From: Brasenia schreberi
Lineage: Eukaryota; Streptophyta; Magnoliopsida; Nymphaeales; Cabombaceae
DNA length: 64,000 nucleotides
Direction of reading: 5' to 3'
NCBI GenBank assembly: GCA_036023115.1
Contig: JAYKKT010000079.1
Location: 13,755,501 to 13,819,500, forward strand
A program made the position numbers and the translations under genes. Positions 35,382 to 48,500 of this stretch are shown here, in pieces. Each line of letters begins with the position of its first letter. Position 1 is the stretch's first letter. The notes under the pieces were generated by a model. That model did not search any database, was not told the origin of the DNA, and saw only the letters and a program-made list of their open reading frames with translations.

Positions 35382-36055
35382 CTAGATGTCACATGAAAAT
35401 GTGCACCACGTCAACAACCCACTGGTCTCATCACAAGCAACATTAATCAAATTCTCATTGCGATAATCACAAGATCTCTTCCAAGTAGTGGTGGCAACAC
35501 GATCATCATTATCATTATCCTTCTTTTGTTGTTTGCCTTTGTTACCCTTGTTCTCCTTTTCCATCTAGTAGCAGTAAACCTTTGGACATGCCCCTTTTTA
35601 CCACAATAGTCACACTCAAGATTTTTGTATTTAGACCTTGATTTGCTTCTACTCTTGCTTTGCCTCTATTGCCTTGTCCTGATCCTCTCAATGCTTCTCC
35701 CCTGTTTTCAGTAACCAAAACCTCTCGACCGTGAAGAAGATGACGTCACTGAGTTCGTCGTCCGACTTCTTCATTCAAAAAAGCAGCCTTTACATAATTC
35801 ATGGTCACAACACCTCCAGGAGCGTAACTAGTCAAAGTGACTCGAGATTTTCCCAAGAATCGTAGAGTATTAAGCAACCAAAGTCCTAAAATTTCATCTT
35901 CAAATTTCACACCCATGCCGATAACGGTCAAAGCATCCTGAAAATCACTCAATGATCGTAAATAGAACTACCATCCTTGTAACTCAAGTTCATAGCCCGC
36001 TTCAACAAAAACAATTTATTATTCCCAAATTTAGAAGCATACAAGGTCTAATATC
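35382..36055 (-). pseudogene. Copia-3 gag and protease remnant
   Basis: The piece at 35746-35952 reads DFQDALTVIGMGVKFEDEIL and APGGVVTMNYVKAAFLNEE, the C-terminal half of Tnt1-type gag. Upstream SKFGNNKLFLLKRAMNL continues gag in another frame. A zinc-knuckle region lies near 35590. The protease active site (CDETSGLLTW context, near 35420-35450) has lost the usual D-S-G-A. Confidence 0.75.
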
Positions 36056-36581
36056 TAGCAAATCAAGATATATCTACCAAAAGAATATATCTAAGAATGC
36101 ACAAAAATAAATAAGGCAAAGAAAAGAACACACTGATTTTAACTCTGATGAAACTCCTCAACGCCAATGTTAGTAAAAAATCGCGAGACCTAATTCCAGA
36201 AAAATCTCCACTATAACAAATCAATGAGTACATCACAAAGTGTCTCTCTAACAAAATAAGGATATCACAACGATCCCTTCACTTCTAACCCGATAGAAGT
36301 GGAAATCAACAAAGTAATAAAGTTCAAAACTTCATGAAGGGGTATAAATAGCCCGACAAAGTAGAGATAGAGAAATAAAAATTTGGCGGTACAGATGCTA
36401 GAAGCTCACAAATGCAAGGAACGACATATTACCGAAAAATCATCCAAGATCCGGACCACAAATGACCGCAATCTACCCGATCTAACCACTTAAAATTAGT
36501 CAATTTCCACAAAAAACTTTTTTTTTCTCTCACCTTAGTTAATTTGGTGAGGATCCCACCTCCACGGGAGGAGGAACACAA

Positions 36582-36582
36582 C

Positions 36583-36619
<37 letters not shown>
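36582..36619 (+). repeat. (GA)n microsatellite
   Basis: About 19 GA units at the outer part of the copia-3 LTR. Confidence 0.95.
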
Positions 36620-36623
<4 letters not shown>

Positions 36624-37725
36624 CATTTATATTAAAGTTAAATACTACCATCATGAAATCACAATTCAATTTAGTTAGAGATCCAAGCTTGTAGCTTTGA
36701 AGCCTTTAGCTCTCGACTTGCTCTCGCAAACCGAGCAAAAGAGGCACCATCAGTTTTCAACACATAAAGCTCAACAAGCAGGTGTTTTCACACAGTCTGG
36801 TAACTCAACAAGCAGGCACCATCACTACCAACTCGAGCTCGGGTAGCTTCGAAAAGATCAAGCCAAGCTCGAGTTTCTTTCGAGCATCTTGGCCTAACTT
36901 TCGGATTCGAATGGATCATGATGGTGACCTAACCCGTATCCGACCTTTTGTTAAACTGTCTTCATCAATGAGAAAAAACTGCTCCCGGATCTTCGTGTGT
37001 AAAAGGGAAACGGTATGTGGCCCAACTGAGTTCCTCCATAGATTCTTTCTGTTCACACATATGGTCAGACCCTATGTAGCGTAATATAATTGGCTTAAAT
37101 GATTTTCAACAATTTGTCTGTGTCATATTTAAAGCTCGCGTTCAATAGGTTTCATCTACCAACTACCAATAATTAGAGAATCTCTTTAAAAAAGAAGATT
37201 TAAATCAGTCCCTAGTTTTATAATCATTTTCAAATCCTCATCTCTCTTTTGGATAATCTCAAAATGGTCTGTGCTTTAGTTATGAGGCTTCATATTATTT
37301 GGTTGTGTTAATTTGATAAATAGGTAAACTCAAAATGGGCTTTTCGGGACATGCCAGTGTGGCGTGTAAAGTTGCAAGGAATTTGGTATCATGTACGTTG
37401 TTTCGTTTCTTCTTCGTGTCAAAATATGTGGACTTGAAGACAATGTGATTTTCTCGTGTTACTTGGGGGGACACCAATGTATGTGAACATTAGCCATGTT
37501 TGTGTTGGGCTTCATATGTGTCTTGTACTCCACTTAATCAGATTAGTTACCCATTTGTCCTAAGTTTGTTTTGTTGTTTCTTCTTTGTATGAAGATCATG
37601 TATCAAAACTTCATTTTATCCTTCTCGATTAAAGATGATCTTAATGAAGAAATTTTAAGTTGAACGATTCTTTAGCACACCATATGAGTCAAGTGTTTCA
37701 GCACAATCTGGTTAAAATTCAGTGT
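36620..37725. other. Intergenic, no gene seen
   Basis: A 100-codon frame at 36782-37084 has no recognisable domain and no splice context. Nothing else stands out. Confidence 0.4.
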
Positions 37726-37729
37726 GCAA

Positions 37730-37846
37730 AACAAGCAACAGCGCACCTGGCTAGGGGTCCGACTCCCAAGTTGGAAGATCCTAAGTTCGATACCCAGGAC
37801 ATGCATTTGGCTTCAGACTCTCGATTGTGCCAAAGAGAAAAATAGA
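37730..37846 (+). mobile_element. tRNA-derived SINE, family S1
   Basis: It reads GCGCACCTGGCTAGGGGTCC (A-box region), AAGTTCGATACCCAGG (B box), CATTTGGCTTCAGACTC and tail TTGTGCCAAAGAGAAAAA. This is one of the most complete copies. Confidence 0.7.
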
Positions 37847-38121
37847 TGTGCAGGAGTGACTTCAAAGGCTCTAAACTAAGTATTTTAATTTCAAATTTAG
37901 TAGATGTACGCAAGTACTTATCATTCTTCACATTTAATATGAACCATAATCACAATTACCAAGTGTTTAATTTCCAAGCGAAGTTATCTCTGTCATTTCT
38001 ATTTTAATTTCTTTGAATCATATATTGTGCTTCTAATTTTAAAGCTTTTTCATAATTGTTTCTGAAATCAGCAAGAACCCTTTCTAGTAATCATTGAGAA
38101 TTCATTTATTTTCAATGATTA

Positions 38122-41100
38122 TCTATTACTTTTTAACTCCGCCCATGTAAGGGATCACCCTTACTTGTCCGGTCCCAAGCCCATATAAAGGAGGAGGGTT
38201 GTATTAGGCTTTTGGTAGCCAGTATAAAATTTTATCAGATTTTTATACCATAGATTACATAAATTATGAGCATTGCATTAGGGCACCCCCTCTTAGCAAC
38301 ATGCTTCAGAGCCCGAATGTAGTGAAAAGTAAGCAAGGGCCACTACATTTTTGCCTCAATATAGTGAATCTATTGTAGAGAGGGTTCCCACATCATGGAC
38401 GAGTGTGGGTAAAGAAGTTAGTTCCGCTATATTGCCATCCGAATATAGTGAATAAATTACAGAGAGGGTCTTCGTATTTTGAATATGGACGGATGTGGGG
38501 GGTAAGAAAGCTAGTCCTAGATAATAAGATTTGTATTGGTTCTTGGAATATCGAAACATTATTCGGTAAGCTAATGAAGATGATAGATACTATGATTCGA
38601 AGAAAGATTCATATTATATGTTTACAAGAGACAAAGTGGGTTGGAAAAAAGGCAAAGGAGATTGAGGATATAGGTTTTAAATTATGGTACTCAGGTAAGG
38701 AAAAGACTCAAAACATAATTAGTATTATCATAAATAAAGATTTAAAGGATAGTGTAGTATACATACAACAATATGGTGACCGAATCATGACGTTGAAATT
38801 AATGTTAGGAGCAGAGGTTTTGAATATAATTTGTGCTTACGTATCGTAAGTAGGAATAGAAGATAATATAAAGACGACTTTTGTGGAGGAGTTAGATAAT
38901 TTGATTTAAAGAATTTCACAAAGAGAGATGATTTGTTTAGGAGGAGACTTAAATGAATATGTCGGTAAAGAGGCATTAGGATATCAAGGTAATCATGGAA
39001 ACTTTGTTTTTGGGGATATACATAAAGAAGGTAGGGAGATTTTAAATTTTGCTATGTTATTTGATCGCTTTATAGTGAATACAATCATCAAAAAATGAGA
39101 TGAACATTTAATTACTTATAAGAGTGGCTTATCACAAACACAAATTGATTATTTTATTTGTAGGAAAAAAGATAGAGTGTGTTGTAAATATTAAAAGGTA
39201 ATTCCAAGAGAAAGCTTTACCACCCAATATCGACTTTTAAGTGTGAATTTACAAGTAAAAAAATAGACAAAGAAGAAAAGAGTGGATCGAGTTATTCAGA
39301 CTAAATGGTGGAACCTCAAAATTAAGAAACAAGGTATATCTAAATAGAAAGTCCTTCAAGGAGATGATTGAAATTATGTTGGTACACCTTGTGATATATA
39401 GAACAATATGACTATTCATATTAGGAAAGTGGCAAAAGATGTGTTAGGTGAATCTAAGGGAGGTATACAGATACAAAAAGAAGTTTGGTGGTGAAGTGAA
39501 GTAGTGCAAAATAACATCAAGGCAAAGATGGCATGTTACAAATTACATTATACTAAGAAAACTAGTAAAACATTAGAGGCTTATAAGGAAACAAAGAAGG
39601 AAGTGGAAAAAACCATCAGTAAAACAAAAGCTAAAATTTTGGAGGATTTATATAAAAAACTACTCTTAAAAGAGGGTAAAAGAGATATTTTTAGGATAGC
39701 TAGGGTTAGAGATAAGAAAACTAAGGATATTAATTATGTTAGATGCATCAAAGACGAAAATTAGAAAATTCTAGTGACAAATGATGATATAAGAAATAGA
39801 TGAAAAAACTATTTTTATAAGTTTTTTAATGAAAATAAATATGTTAGTATTAGCTTATGAGAGTTAGCTAAATCAGAAAAGAATATAAACTACAATTTAT
39901 ACCGATGTATTCAAAAGAATGAAGTCAAAGAAGTTTTTAAAAATATGGAAGATGGTAAATCAGTAGGACCTGATAATATTCCTATAAAAGTTTAAAAAAA
40001 TTGTAGGAGAAACATGAATCACTTGGTTCATAAGACTATTTAATGAAATATGAAGAAACCAAAAGATGCCTGAGAAATAGAGAGCGAGTACACTTATACC
40101 CATATATAAGAACAAGGGAGACATTTAGAATTGTACGAATTATCGGGGTATCAAGTTAATGAGTCATACTATGAAATTATGAGAAAGAATTATCGAATAT
40201 AGGTTAAGACAAGTATCGAGTACAACAGAGAACCAATTTGGATTCATGCCAAACAGATCTACTATTTAAGCGATTCACCTTTTGAGATGTCTTATGAAAC
40301 ATTTTAGAGCAAAAAAGAAAGACCTTCACATGATATTTATTGATCTAGAAAAAACTTACGATAAGATACCGAGGGAGGTTCTTTGGAGAACCTTGGAAAA
40401 AAGAGGTATCCCATTGACATGCATAAACCTTATAAGAGGCATGTACAATAGTGCAAAAACATGTGTGAGGAGGATACATGAAGGAATGACAGACTTCTTT
40501 GAAGTTAATATTAGGTTACATCAAGGATCAACTTTAAGTCCATACTTATTTTTAATGGTGATTAATGAGTTAACAAAACATATTCAAAATGAAGTACTTG
40601 TGTATGTTATTTCCATATGACATTGTGTTAGTACAGGAGTCTAAGGAAAATAGAAAATTGGAACTATTGAGAGGAACATTAGAAAGTAAAGGCTTTCAAC
40701 TTAGTAGAACAAAGACAAAATATATGGAATGTAAGTTTGATCATTTGGTTACTTCAGAGGACATAAAAATTAAAATTGGCATACATCGTATCTCTACAAA
40801 AAAAAGTTTTAAATACCTAGGGTCAATTTTTCAGAGTGATGGAAGAATTGGTCGAGATGTTACACATAGAATTAATGCTGGTTGGTTAAAATGGAGAGGA
40901 GCATTAGGTATTTTTTGTGATAAGAAGATATCATTAAAGTTAAAAGGTAAATATTATAGAGTATCAATTAGACCTGTCATATTTTATGATTTTGAGTGTT
41001 GAGTAGTTAATCATCAACATGTACAAAAGATGTTTGTGACATAAATGAAGATGTTGAGATGGATGAATTATCATAAAAGAAAATACCATATACATAATGA

Positions 41101-41423
41101 GGTTATTAGAAATAAATTAGGTGTGACACCAATAGAGGATAAAATAAGATAATATCATTTAAGATGGTTTGGACATATAGAAAGAAGATCAAAAGAAGAA
41201 CCTATAAGAATTGTATGAAAAACTAGATTTTGAAAGTATTAAAAGAAGTAGAGGACGACCACAAAAGTGTTGGAAAGAAACAATAAAAAATGATCAAGCT
41301 TATTTTGAGTTAACTGCTGACATGACACATGATAGAGCTATGTGGAAACAAAGAATCATGTAGCTGACCCCGTCTAATATGGGAAAAGGCTTAGTTGTTG
41401 TTGTAATTGTCTATTACTTTTTA
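38122..41423 (+). mobile_element. RTE-clade LINE copy 1 with 14-bp target duplication
   Basis: The element runs 38136-41409, from ACTCCGCCCATG to the (GTT)n tail. It is flanked by TCTATTACTTTTTA at 38122-38135 and 41410-41423, an exact 14-bp duplication, so it is full length and inserted by target-primed reverse transcription. The order is 5' leader with tandem repeats, APE-type endonuclease, RT, C-terminal zinc-like region. Nonsense codons are numerous. Confidence 0.9.
38403..41360 (+). pseudogene. RTE copy 1 endonuclease-RT polyprotein, heavily broken
   Basis: Endonuclease: CIGSWNIETLFGK and [12 protein letters not shown] (38403-38849), then [30 protein letters not shown] and [20 protein letters not shown] (40282-40620); the FADD box region reads FPYD. 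C-terminus: [20 protein letters not shown]. Compared with copy 2, most stops fall where copy 2 has TGG (Trp), for example near 39250, 39400, 39495, 40180 and 41000. It cannot produce an active protein. Confidence 0.9.
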
Positions 41424-41556
41424 TTAATAAATAATTCTTTTCCAACTTTTTTAAAGGAGGTTTTTATTTAAAAATTAAAATTCAAAATTATAATGAAATT
41501 TTACGTTGTTGAGATTTTGACATATATATTTGTTTAGATGGTCAGAACGTTGATTT

Positions 41557-41674
41557 TTTTTCTGTCACAAGAAGAGGAGAAGCCTTACATACATCCACAC
41601 ATGCACCTTTGGGAGTCGAACTCCCCACCAGCAGCGACGGCGCCAGAGCGCTTTATGGTTGAGCTAACGCTTCT
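41557..41674 (-). mobile_element. tRNA-derived SINE, family S2, with target duplication
   Basis: Minus strand: AAGCGTTAGCTCAACCATAA (A box), GGGAGTTCGACTCCCAAAGG (B box), GTGCATGTGTGGATG and tail CTTGTGACAGAAAAAA. It is flanked by GAACGTTGATTT (41545-41556) and GACCGTTGATTT (41675-41686), a 12-bp duplication with one mismatch. Confidence 0.75.
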
Positions 41675-41689
41675 GACCGTTGATTTAGC

Positions 41690-42542
41690 TGTACCTAAAT
41701 GTGGGCCATTTTTTGGAGGGATGCGTAAAGAGTCGCAATGTTATTGAGGAAAGCCAAAAGATATGCATGAATTCTGGAAATGCCTAGAAATGGGGGTTTA
41801 ATTTGGAATAGAAAAACATAATAAAGTCCTTTTACAAGAAACAAATGACAGAAGTTTCCTTCTGCAAGCAGAACCAGAACGGGTGCTACCTTTCTTCTCT
41901 CGGTATGTCATCGTGCCATGGTTAAGTATCACTAGCATCATGAATGTTGTTATGGATTGTATGCTTCTTGTTATGGATCTTACCATCAGTTTGTGCTGTT
42001 AGTTATCGTTTTTCAGTATGCATATCTTATGGGGAATCGTTTTGGATAGTCCTTAATTTGGGCATTTATAGGCTTTGGCCTCCTTGGAAATGTTCTTTTT
42101 CACAAAATTTTCTCATCTCCACTCACTGTGCAACCTTTTCCGGTGTTGTGTCCATGACACTCTTTTTCCAAAGCTGAAGGGAGGTTTGTTTTTCTGTTTG
42201 TAAGCTCTAATGGTTTCTTTCTTCTTACTTCTCCTATATGATCGGTTTGGGTTTTAAGCTCCTCTTCTGGTGAACCATATACTTCATAAAATTGAAAGAC
42301 AAAGTACTTGGTTTCGTGGATTCGGGTGATGCTTTTGGTATTGTTTCAATTAAAGATCCTACATTTCTTTACTGCATGTGCATATGAACCAGGTTTCTGC
42401 TGCCGTCTTTGATAGTTTACTGTTTCGATGATGTCAACCGTTGTTTCCTCTAGATATGTTTATTACCCGGCCCCTGTTTTCATTCGGGTTTTGCTCTGAT
42501 GGTAGTCTTTTTTCATACCCCCGCAGTCGGAGAAAATTCCAA
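41690..42542 (+). promoter_or_regulatory. Upstream region of the glutathione peroxidase gene
   Basis: No other gene is visible. CCCCGCAG at about 42519-42526 could be the acceptor of a leader intron. The frame is open from an ATG at 42441 into exon 1, so an N-terminal extension (possibly a targeting peptide) cannot be excluded. I see no diagnostic promoter element. Confidence 0.35.
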
Positions 42543-45500
42543 ATGGCTGATGGCGGAGTCCCAAGCTCTATTTATGATTTCTCTGTCAAGGTATGGTGGC
42601 AGCCTTTTCTATTGCTTTGCAAGTATTAGTTTTCAATTGTGTTGTTCTTTCACGATTCGTTTCTTGTTTTATCCCAACGCAACTTTATGGAGTTAAAACA
42701 TCCTTATATTTCAAATAATTATCCAGTCTGGCTGATTAAGAAATGCTACTTAATCCTGCTTGTAGGGGAATTGCCTGCTGCACTTGTATGCTCCGAACCC
42801 CAGGGTTGTGATCTTTATGATTTGGTTAGTCAAGAAAAATAGTTTAGGTCACCCAATCTCAATATAAGCAACTTTTTGAAGAATCTACACTGCATGAAAA
42901 TTTGATGATTGATAGAATAATGATTTTAAGTTAAAAATAGCTCAACGGTTTCCTAATAAATTGACCATTCTAAATGCATCTGTGGTCAGATTAGTGAAGA
43001 AATGGTTTTCAACTACGAGTTTTAGCCAAGGGGTACCATCCCATAGATTGTAACCAACATTTCTCCCACTGCTTAGGAAGTTAGTGGAAACTATAAAAGA
43101 TTATCTTGCTTTTTCAGTGTTAGATGCTCGTATGTAGGGATGATGATGGGGTGGGTTACACCCTGCTCCACCCTGCTTCATGGGTCTTTGGGGGATCAAA
43201 TCTGCACCTGCCCCCCATCCTTTTGTTACAACCAGGCCTCGCCCCACTTCAACCTATAAAAATAATTTTTGAAAAAAACTCATTTAATATTATATATTCT
43301 ACATAAATATAAAACCTTTTTTATGGTATTTTATATTTTAAAATAAAAGTTATAATATATATAAAAATATATACATATATAAGCATGTAAAATACTTATT
43401 GGGGCAAGGCAGAGCGGGTTTACCTTAAACCCTATGCAGTCCCGCCTTGCCAGTGGGTCTTTTCTCCTTTGTCCCACCCCGCAGAAGGGTGGGCTTTTTT
43501 CCTTGAGAATCTGCCCACATGGGGCGGGGCGGAGTGGATACCCGCGGGACAGGTAGGAATTGTCATCTCTACTCATATGGCACAACATCAAGCTCAATGA
43601 TGACTAAGAACTCATGTAACTGATCTCACTTAGTGTGGGATAAGGCTTGGTTTTGGCTTTCCCTTTTTGGTGTGCAGCAAGTTGTTTACTTATATACAGC
43701 CATCAGAGAAATGCTGGTATACAGTTCAGCTATGTATTACAAAAACCTGAGTGAATGCTTTAGTATGTTATAAATCAGAGCAGGACTCTTGGTTTTGCTG
43801 CTAGCGACATTTAGTTTGCAGTTGCATAGATTTAATTCTTTTGGGCCCTGCTTTACCATCTAAAAAAAATAGAACACCTATGCTCACATAGTTATTTACA
43901 GTGTTGTCTCACGCGTATCATTTCGCGTATCGCTAGGCTCCACGATACGGGCGTATCGTATCGTATCGTATCGTATCGTATCGTACTTTAATATTAAAAA
44001 CTATAAAAATTATTTAAAAAATCAATAAAATGAGTAAAAACCTGAAAAAAAATCAAGAAAATTCTGGAAAATTTTGGAAAAATCTGGTAATTGCTTTAAA
44101 TTCATATAATGCAAAGTTCAGCACAAATTGAACATTTAATATTGAACAATTGCATCCAAAATTATATATTTTGAATCAAAAAATGAAATACATTTATATT
44201 TTACATATTGTAAATTTGTATCAGGATCATTAACTAAATAATCTTCATCGTCTCCTTGATGATGTTGTTGTACTTCAAATTAATTCATGCAATGTCTTCT
44301 TTAGTTAGGACTTAGGAGTCTTCGTTATCTTCCATAATCCACTCATGTAATATATCAAAATTAACAAACTGCTATCTTTGTACATGTAGTTGTCATATTT
44401 ACTAATTTTCATATGTGAGCAAAACAAAGAGCTCAATTTCTTTGATTATTGAGTCTATGACACCTTAATGATGTGATATTATTACTTGATGATGTCCCTT
44501 TTTTCTCTTATTGGAGACTAGCTTTTTAACTAATGCTTGAGCTTCATTTCTCACTTCACAGACTGAGTTAAGCCTCACACACATTGATCATGTTCAACTC
44601 AATGGAAGTCATGTAACGTGAACCCTAAAATAGTGAAGTTGTGAAATCTCTACTCAATGAACCGAGAGAACTAAATGTTTTTAATTGTTTACGATCTTAT
44701 GAAATTAGAAACTGTTAGCAAAAATATACCTAAAAGTTGTAACAGAAAGAGAAATGATTTTGTCATAAATTTTTTTTTATACATTATTCTTATTAAATAA
44801 ATGAAATTATAAACCCAAATTATAAGCATATTGGAGGATGCCTTTAAGGGAAGTGAAGAGAGGGCAGAAACATGTAAAAAAAATTTGAAAAAAAAAAATT
44901 TGAAAAAAAAAAATTTTGAATTTTTTTTTGGGCGTATCGTACGATACGGCACGATAACCTGTATCTTACGATACAGGTTACCGTACGATACGATACGTAT
45001 CGTATCGTATCGTACGATACGATACGGTGCGATACGGATAACACTGGTTATTTATGTTCTCTTGTTTGGCATTCTAGAATATGATGTTGGTTTTGCTTCT
45101 GCTGTTCTTTTATAGCGATGTTGTCCAATGTTGTAAGTATCGATTCAACACACAACCTGTATATTTAGGGCTCATCGAGAAGATCAAATCCTTTTGAAGC
45201 AAAAATAAAGTAGCAATAAGAATGTTGCGACACAATTACCATACTGTACAATATGTTGAATAATCAACATCACAATCAAGCTACAAAGTTTTAATCAAAT
45301 ATAATCGAGTGGAGAAGAGATTTTGAAGTGAATATGGCATTGGCAGTCCCAATTCTACTTGCTCGTCTCTTTCTTCTTTATTTCTCTTATCCTCCTAACG
45401 ATCGATTGATCACTGGGGTTATTTAACAAATGTGTCTAACTACATAAAAGACCTAATTGTCCCTAATAAGTGGCACCTACTTAGCATTACCTTTAAAAGC

Positions 45501-48500
45501 AAAAATAAAAATAAAGTTGGATAAACTAAATACATGACTCATAGACTCTAACACTCAAGTTGGGACAAAGATATTTTGAGTCCCTAACATGCTAAGGAGT
45601 TTTTCAAGCCTTCCTTTTTCTAAAGCTTTTGTTAAGAAATCAACATAATGTTCTTCTGACCATACATATTTCATTTGAATTGTTTCGACCTTTACTGCAT
45701 CTCTTATAAAATGATAATTTATTTCAATATCCTTAGCTTTCTCATGATATACTCGACTTGGACTTGTTGCTATTTGAATTATTGCTTGATTATCATAATA
45801 GAATAGGAAATAGAATAGGATCGATTTGTTCGTGAGAGTACGAACCTCCTGTAATAGAGATTTTAATAAGATTGCCTCACATACTCCAAGAGCCGCCATT
45901 CTATACTCTACTTCTGCATATGTCCTGGCCACCACATTCTGTTATTTACTTTTTCATGAAACAATGTTGTCTCCTACCATTGTTAGATATCCTTAGATTG
46001 ACCATTTATCATCAATAGAGCTTGTCCAATCTGTATCTCTAAACACATCCATGTTAAGGTGATCATGAGTTGTATATAATAATCCATTTCCAATTTTTTA
46101 TTCAAATATCTCAATATTTGTCTCACAACATTCATATGGGATATGGTAGGACACTGCATAAATCGACTTACCATACTTATAGTATAAGAAATATCTAGGC
46201 GTGTAATTGTCAGTTATATAAGTCTTTCCCACTAGACTTTGATACTTTCAAGGTTCATATAATGGTTCATCAGTCTTAAACTCAATTTCAAGTTACTATC
46301 CATAAGAACAATTGTTGGTTTGCTCTCTAGCATATTAGTGTCCTTAAGTAAATCTAGAGTGTACTTCCTTTGAGTTAGGAATATACACTTTGAGCTCCTC
46401 AATACTTCAATTCCCAAGAAATAATAGAGAGAATCAAGATCCTTCGTATCAAAGAAGTTTAGTAGTTGATTCTTTAACTCCTTGATTTCATTATCATTAT
46501 CTCCTGTTATAATGATATCATCAACATACACTATAAAACACAAGTACCATTACCTTTTTTTACAAACATAGTATGATCACTTACACTTCTTGTAAACCCA
46601 AGGCTCGTAATGCTACCACTGAATCGTTCAAAACATGCTCTAGGTGACTACTTCAATCCATAAGTAGATTTCTTGAGTTTATATACACTCATTTGAATAT
46701 CTGTAACAAGAGATAGGCAGTAAGTTCATGTAAATTTTTTTAGTTAAGTATCCTTGAAAGAATACATTTTTGACATCAAATTGCCAAAGTTTTCATCCCT
46801 TATTAGCAACTATATTAATAATAACTCTAATAATAGTCATTTTTGCTACTGGTGCAAAAGTTTTGGTGTATACTAAACCATAGGTTTGGCTGTGACCTTT
46901 GACAACCAATCTAGCCTTATACCTCTCAATGTTGCCATAAGCTCTATATTTAATGGTTTATACCCATTTGCATTATATTTAATGGTGTATACCCATTTGT
47001 ATCCCACCGATTTTCTTCCCAGAGGTAAGCTTACAATCTCCCAATTGTTATTCTTCTCCAAGGCTTGAAGTTCAGTATCCATGGCTTCCTTCTGGCATTT
47101 AGAGTCCTTGGCCTCCTTTTAAGAGAAAACATCTTAAACTCATTTGAAGTATCATGATATGATATATACGGGGATATAAGATGGGTGCAAGATCGCTTTC
47201 CTTTTCTTAAAGCAATGGGAGCATCTAGATCTTTTGACACTAGTAAGGTATTTGACTTAATGATGTAAAAATCGTGTCGTACGAGACAATACGATATGAT
47301 TTTATCACATATCTTATGAGAATATGGTACGATACAGATACATGTATCTCAATAGACATGTATCACACCCGTATCGCAACATATCGTATTATACCTTGCG
47401 ATACAAATATTGTATCATATGATACAATACACTTCGTATCGTACGATACAATATATTACGATACAAGATAATTTTTTATGATTTTTTGCAACATTGGTTT
47501 GACTATTCTGGCATTGAGTTGGATGACTGAGGATCGGAGGATGGATACTCTTCTTGGGGCATGGTAGGTTGCATAGTTCCCTTTGGAGTCTTCTTACGTC
47601 TTCTGCTATAGACTTATAGGTCACGTATATTGTGATTCTCTGGTTTCATCTCTTCCTCATGTGTATATGTATCTTTCAATCCAAGATTGATAAGCATAAC
47701 ACACAAATCTTGATCTTCTCTAAGTAGTTTCTCCCCCTTATTGTCATAGTAGGTAGTATCCTCAAAGAAGGTTATATCACATGACACATGTATTTTCTTT
47801 ATACTAGGATCATAACATATACCCCTTTCCCATAGAAGAATAACTCAGAAAAATACACTTAACTACTTTTGAGTCCAACTTATTTATGTGTTTTGAGTTT
47901 TCATAAACATAACAAATACATCCAAATATTTTTAGAGGAATATGAAACAATTTTTCATTTCACATTAATACATGCAACGATATTCTTCCTTGTAGTGCAG
48001 ATGAGGGAGTTATGTTTATAAGATAGATGGTCATTAAAACAACATCACCCCAATGTATCTTAGGAGCATTACTTCCAATTAGTAGGGCTTTAACTGTCTC
48101 TAAAATATGGTGGTTTTTTTCTTTGCCATCACATTCTGCTAAGGTGTATATATGCATGTAGTTTGATGAATTATGCCATGATTTTTGGGATAGTTCTTCA
48201 AAGTTGTACAACTAAGGTCTCCACCATTATCTTATCTAATACATTTAATAGAATACTGAAACTGAGTTGTAACAAATTTGTGAAACATGGGGAATATAAC
48301 AAAAACTTCACTTTTATTTTTAATCAAGTAAACCATCGTGAACCTTGTATAGTCATTTACAAAAGTAACAAAATATCTATAGCCAGACATAGCCACTACT
48401 GGACTCGAACCCTACACATCTGAATGAACTAACTCAAATAGATTTATTCTTGAGAAAGCTAGCTGTATGATGCTTGGCTTTTTTCCAGGTGTCACACTCC

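Larger units (their letters stand above)
31955..36620 (-). mobile_element. Decayed Tnt1-like Ty1/copia retrotransposon (copia-3)
   Basis: LTR-like direct repeats lie at about 31955-32560 and 36065-36620. They align best over 32005-32400 and 36090-36480, with shared TCACAACG(G/A)(C/T)(C/T)CC, AGAGATAGAGAAATAAAA-like and CAAGGAA(T/C) segments. The minus-strand order between them is gag, protease, integrase, RT, RNase H. Gag lacks its N-terminal part, as the LTR-like sequence abuts mid-gag, and RNase H stops soon after its KHIDVRY box. Microsatellites have expanded in both LTRs: (TA)n(TG)n in one, (GA)n in the other. Confidence 0.75.

Noticed and set aside
42441..42542. Upstream in-frame ATG of GPX at 42441 as the start
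   Set aside because: It would add 34 residues with no clear targeting signal and a possible acceptor site lies between; kept only as an alternative.
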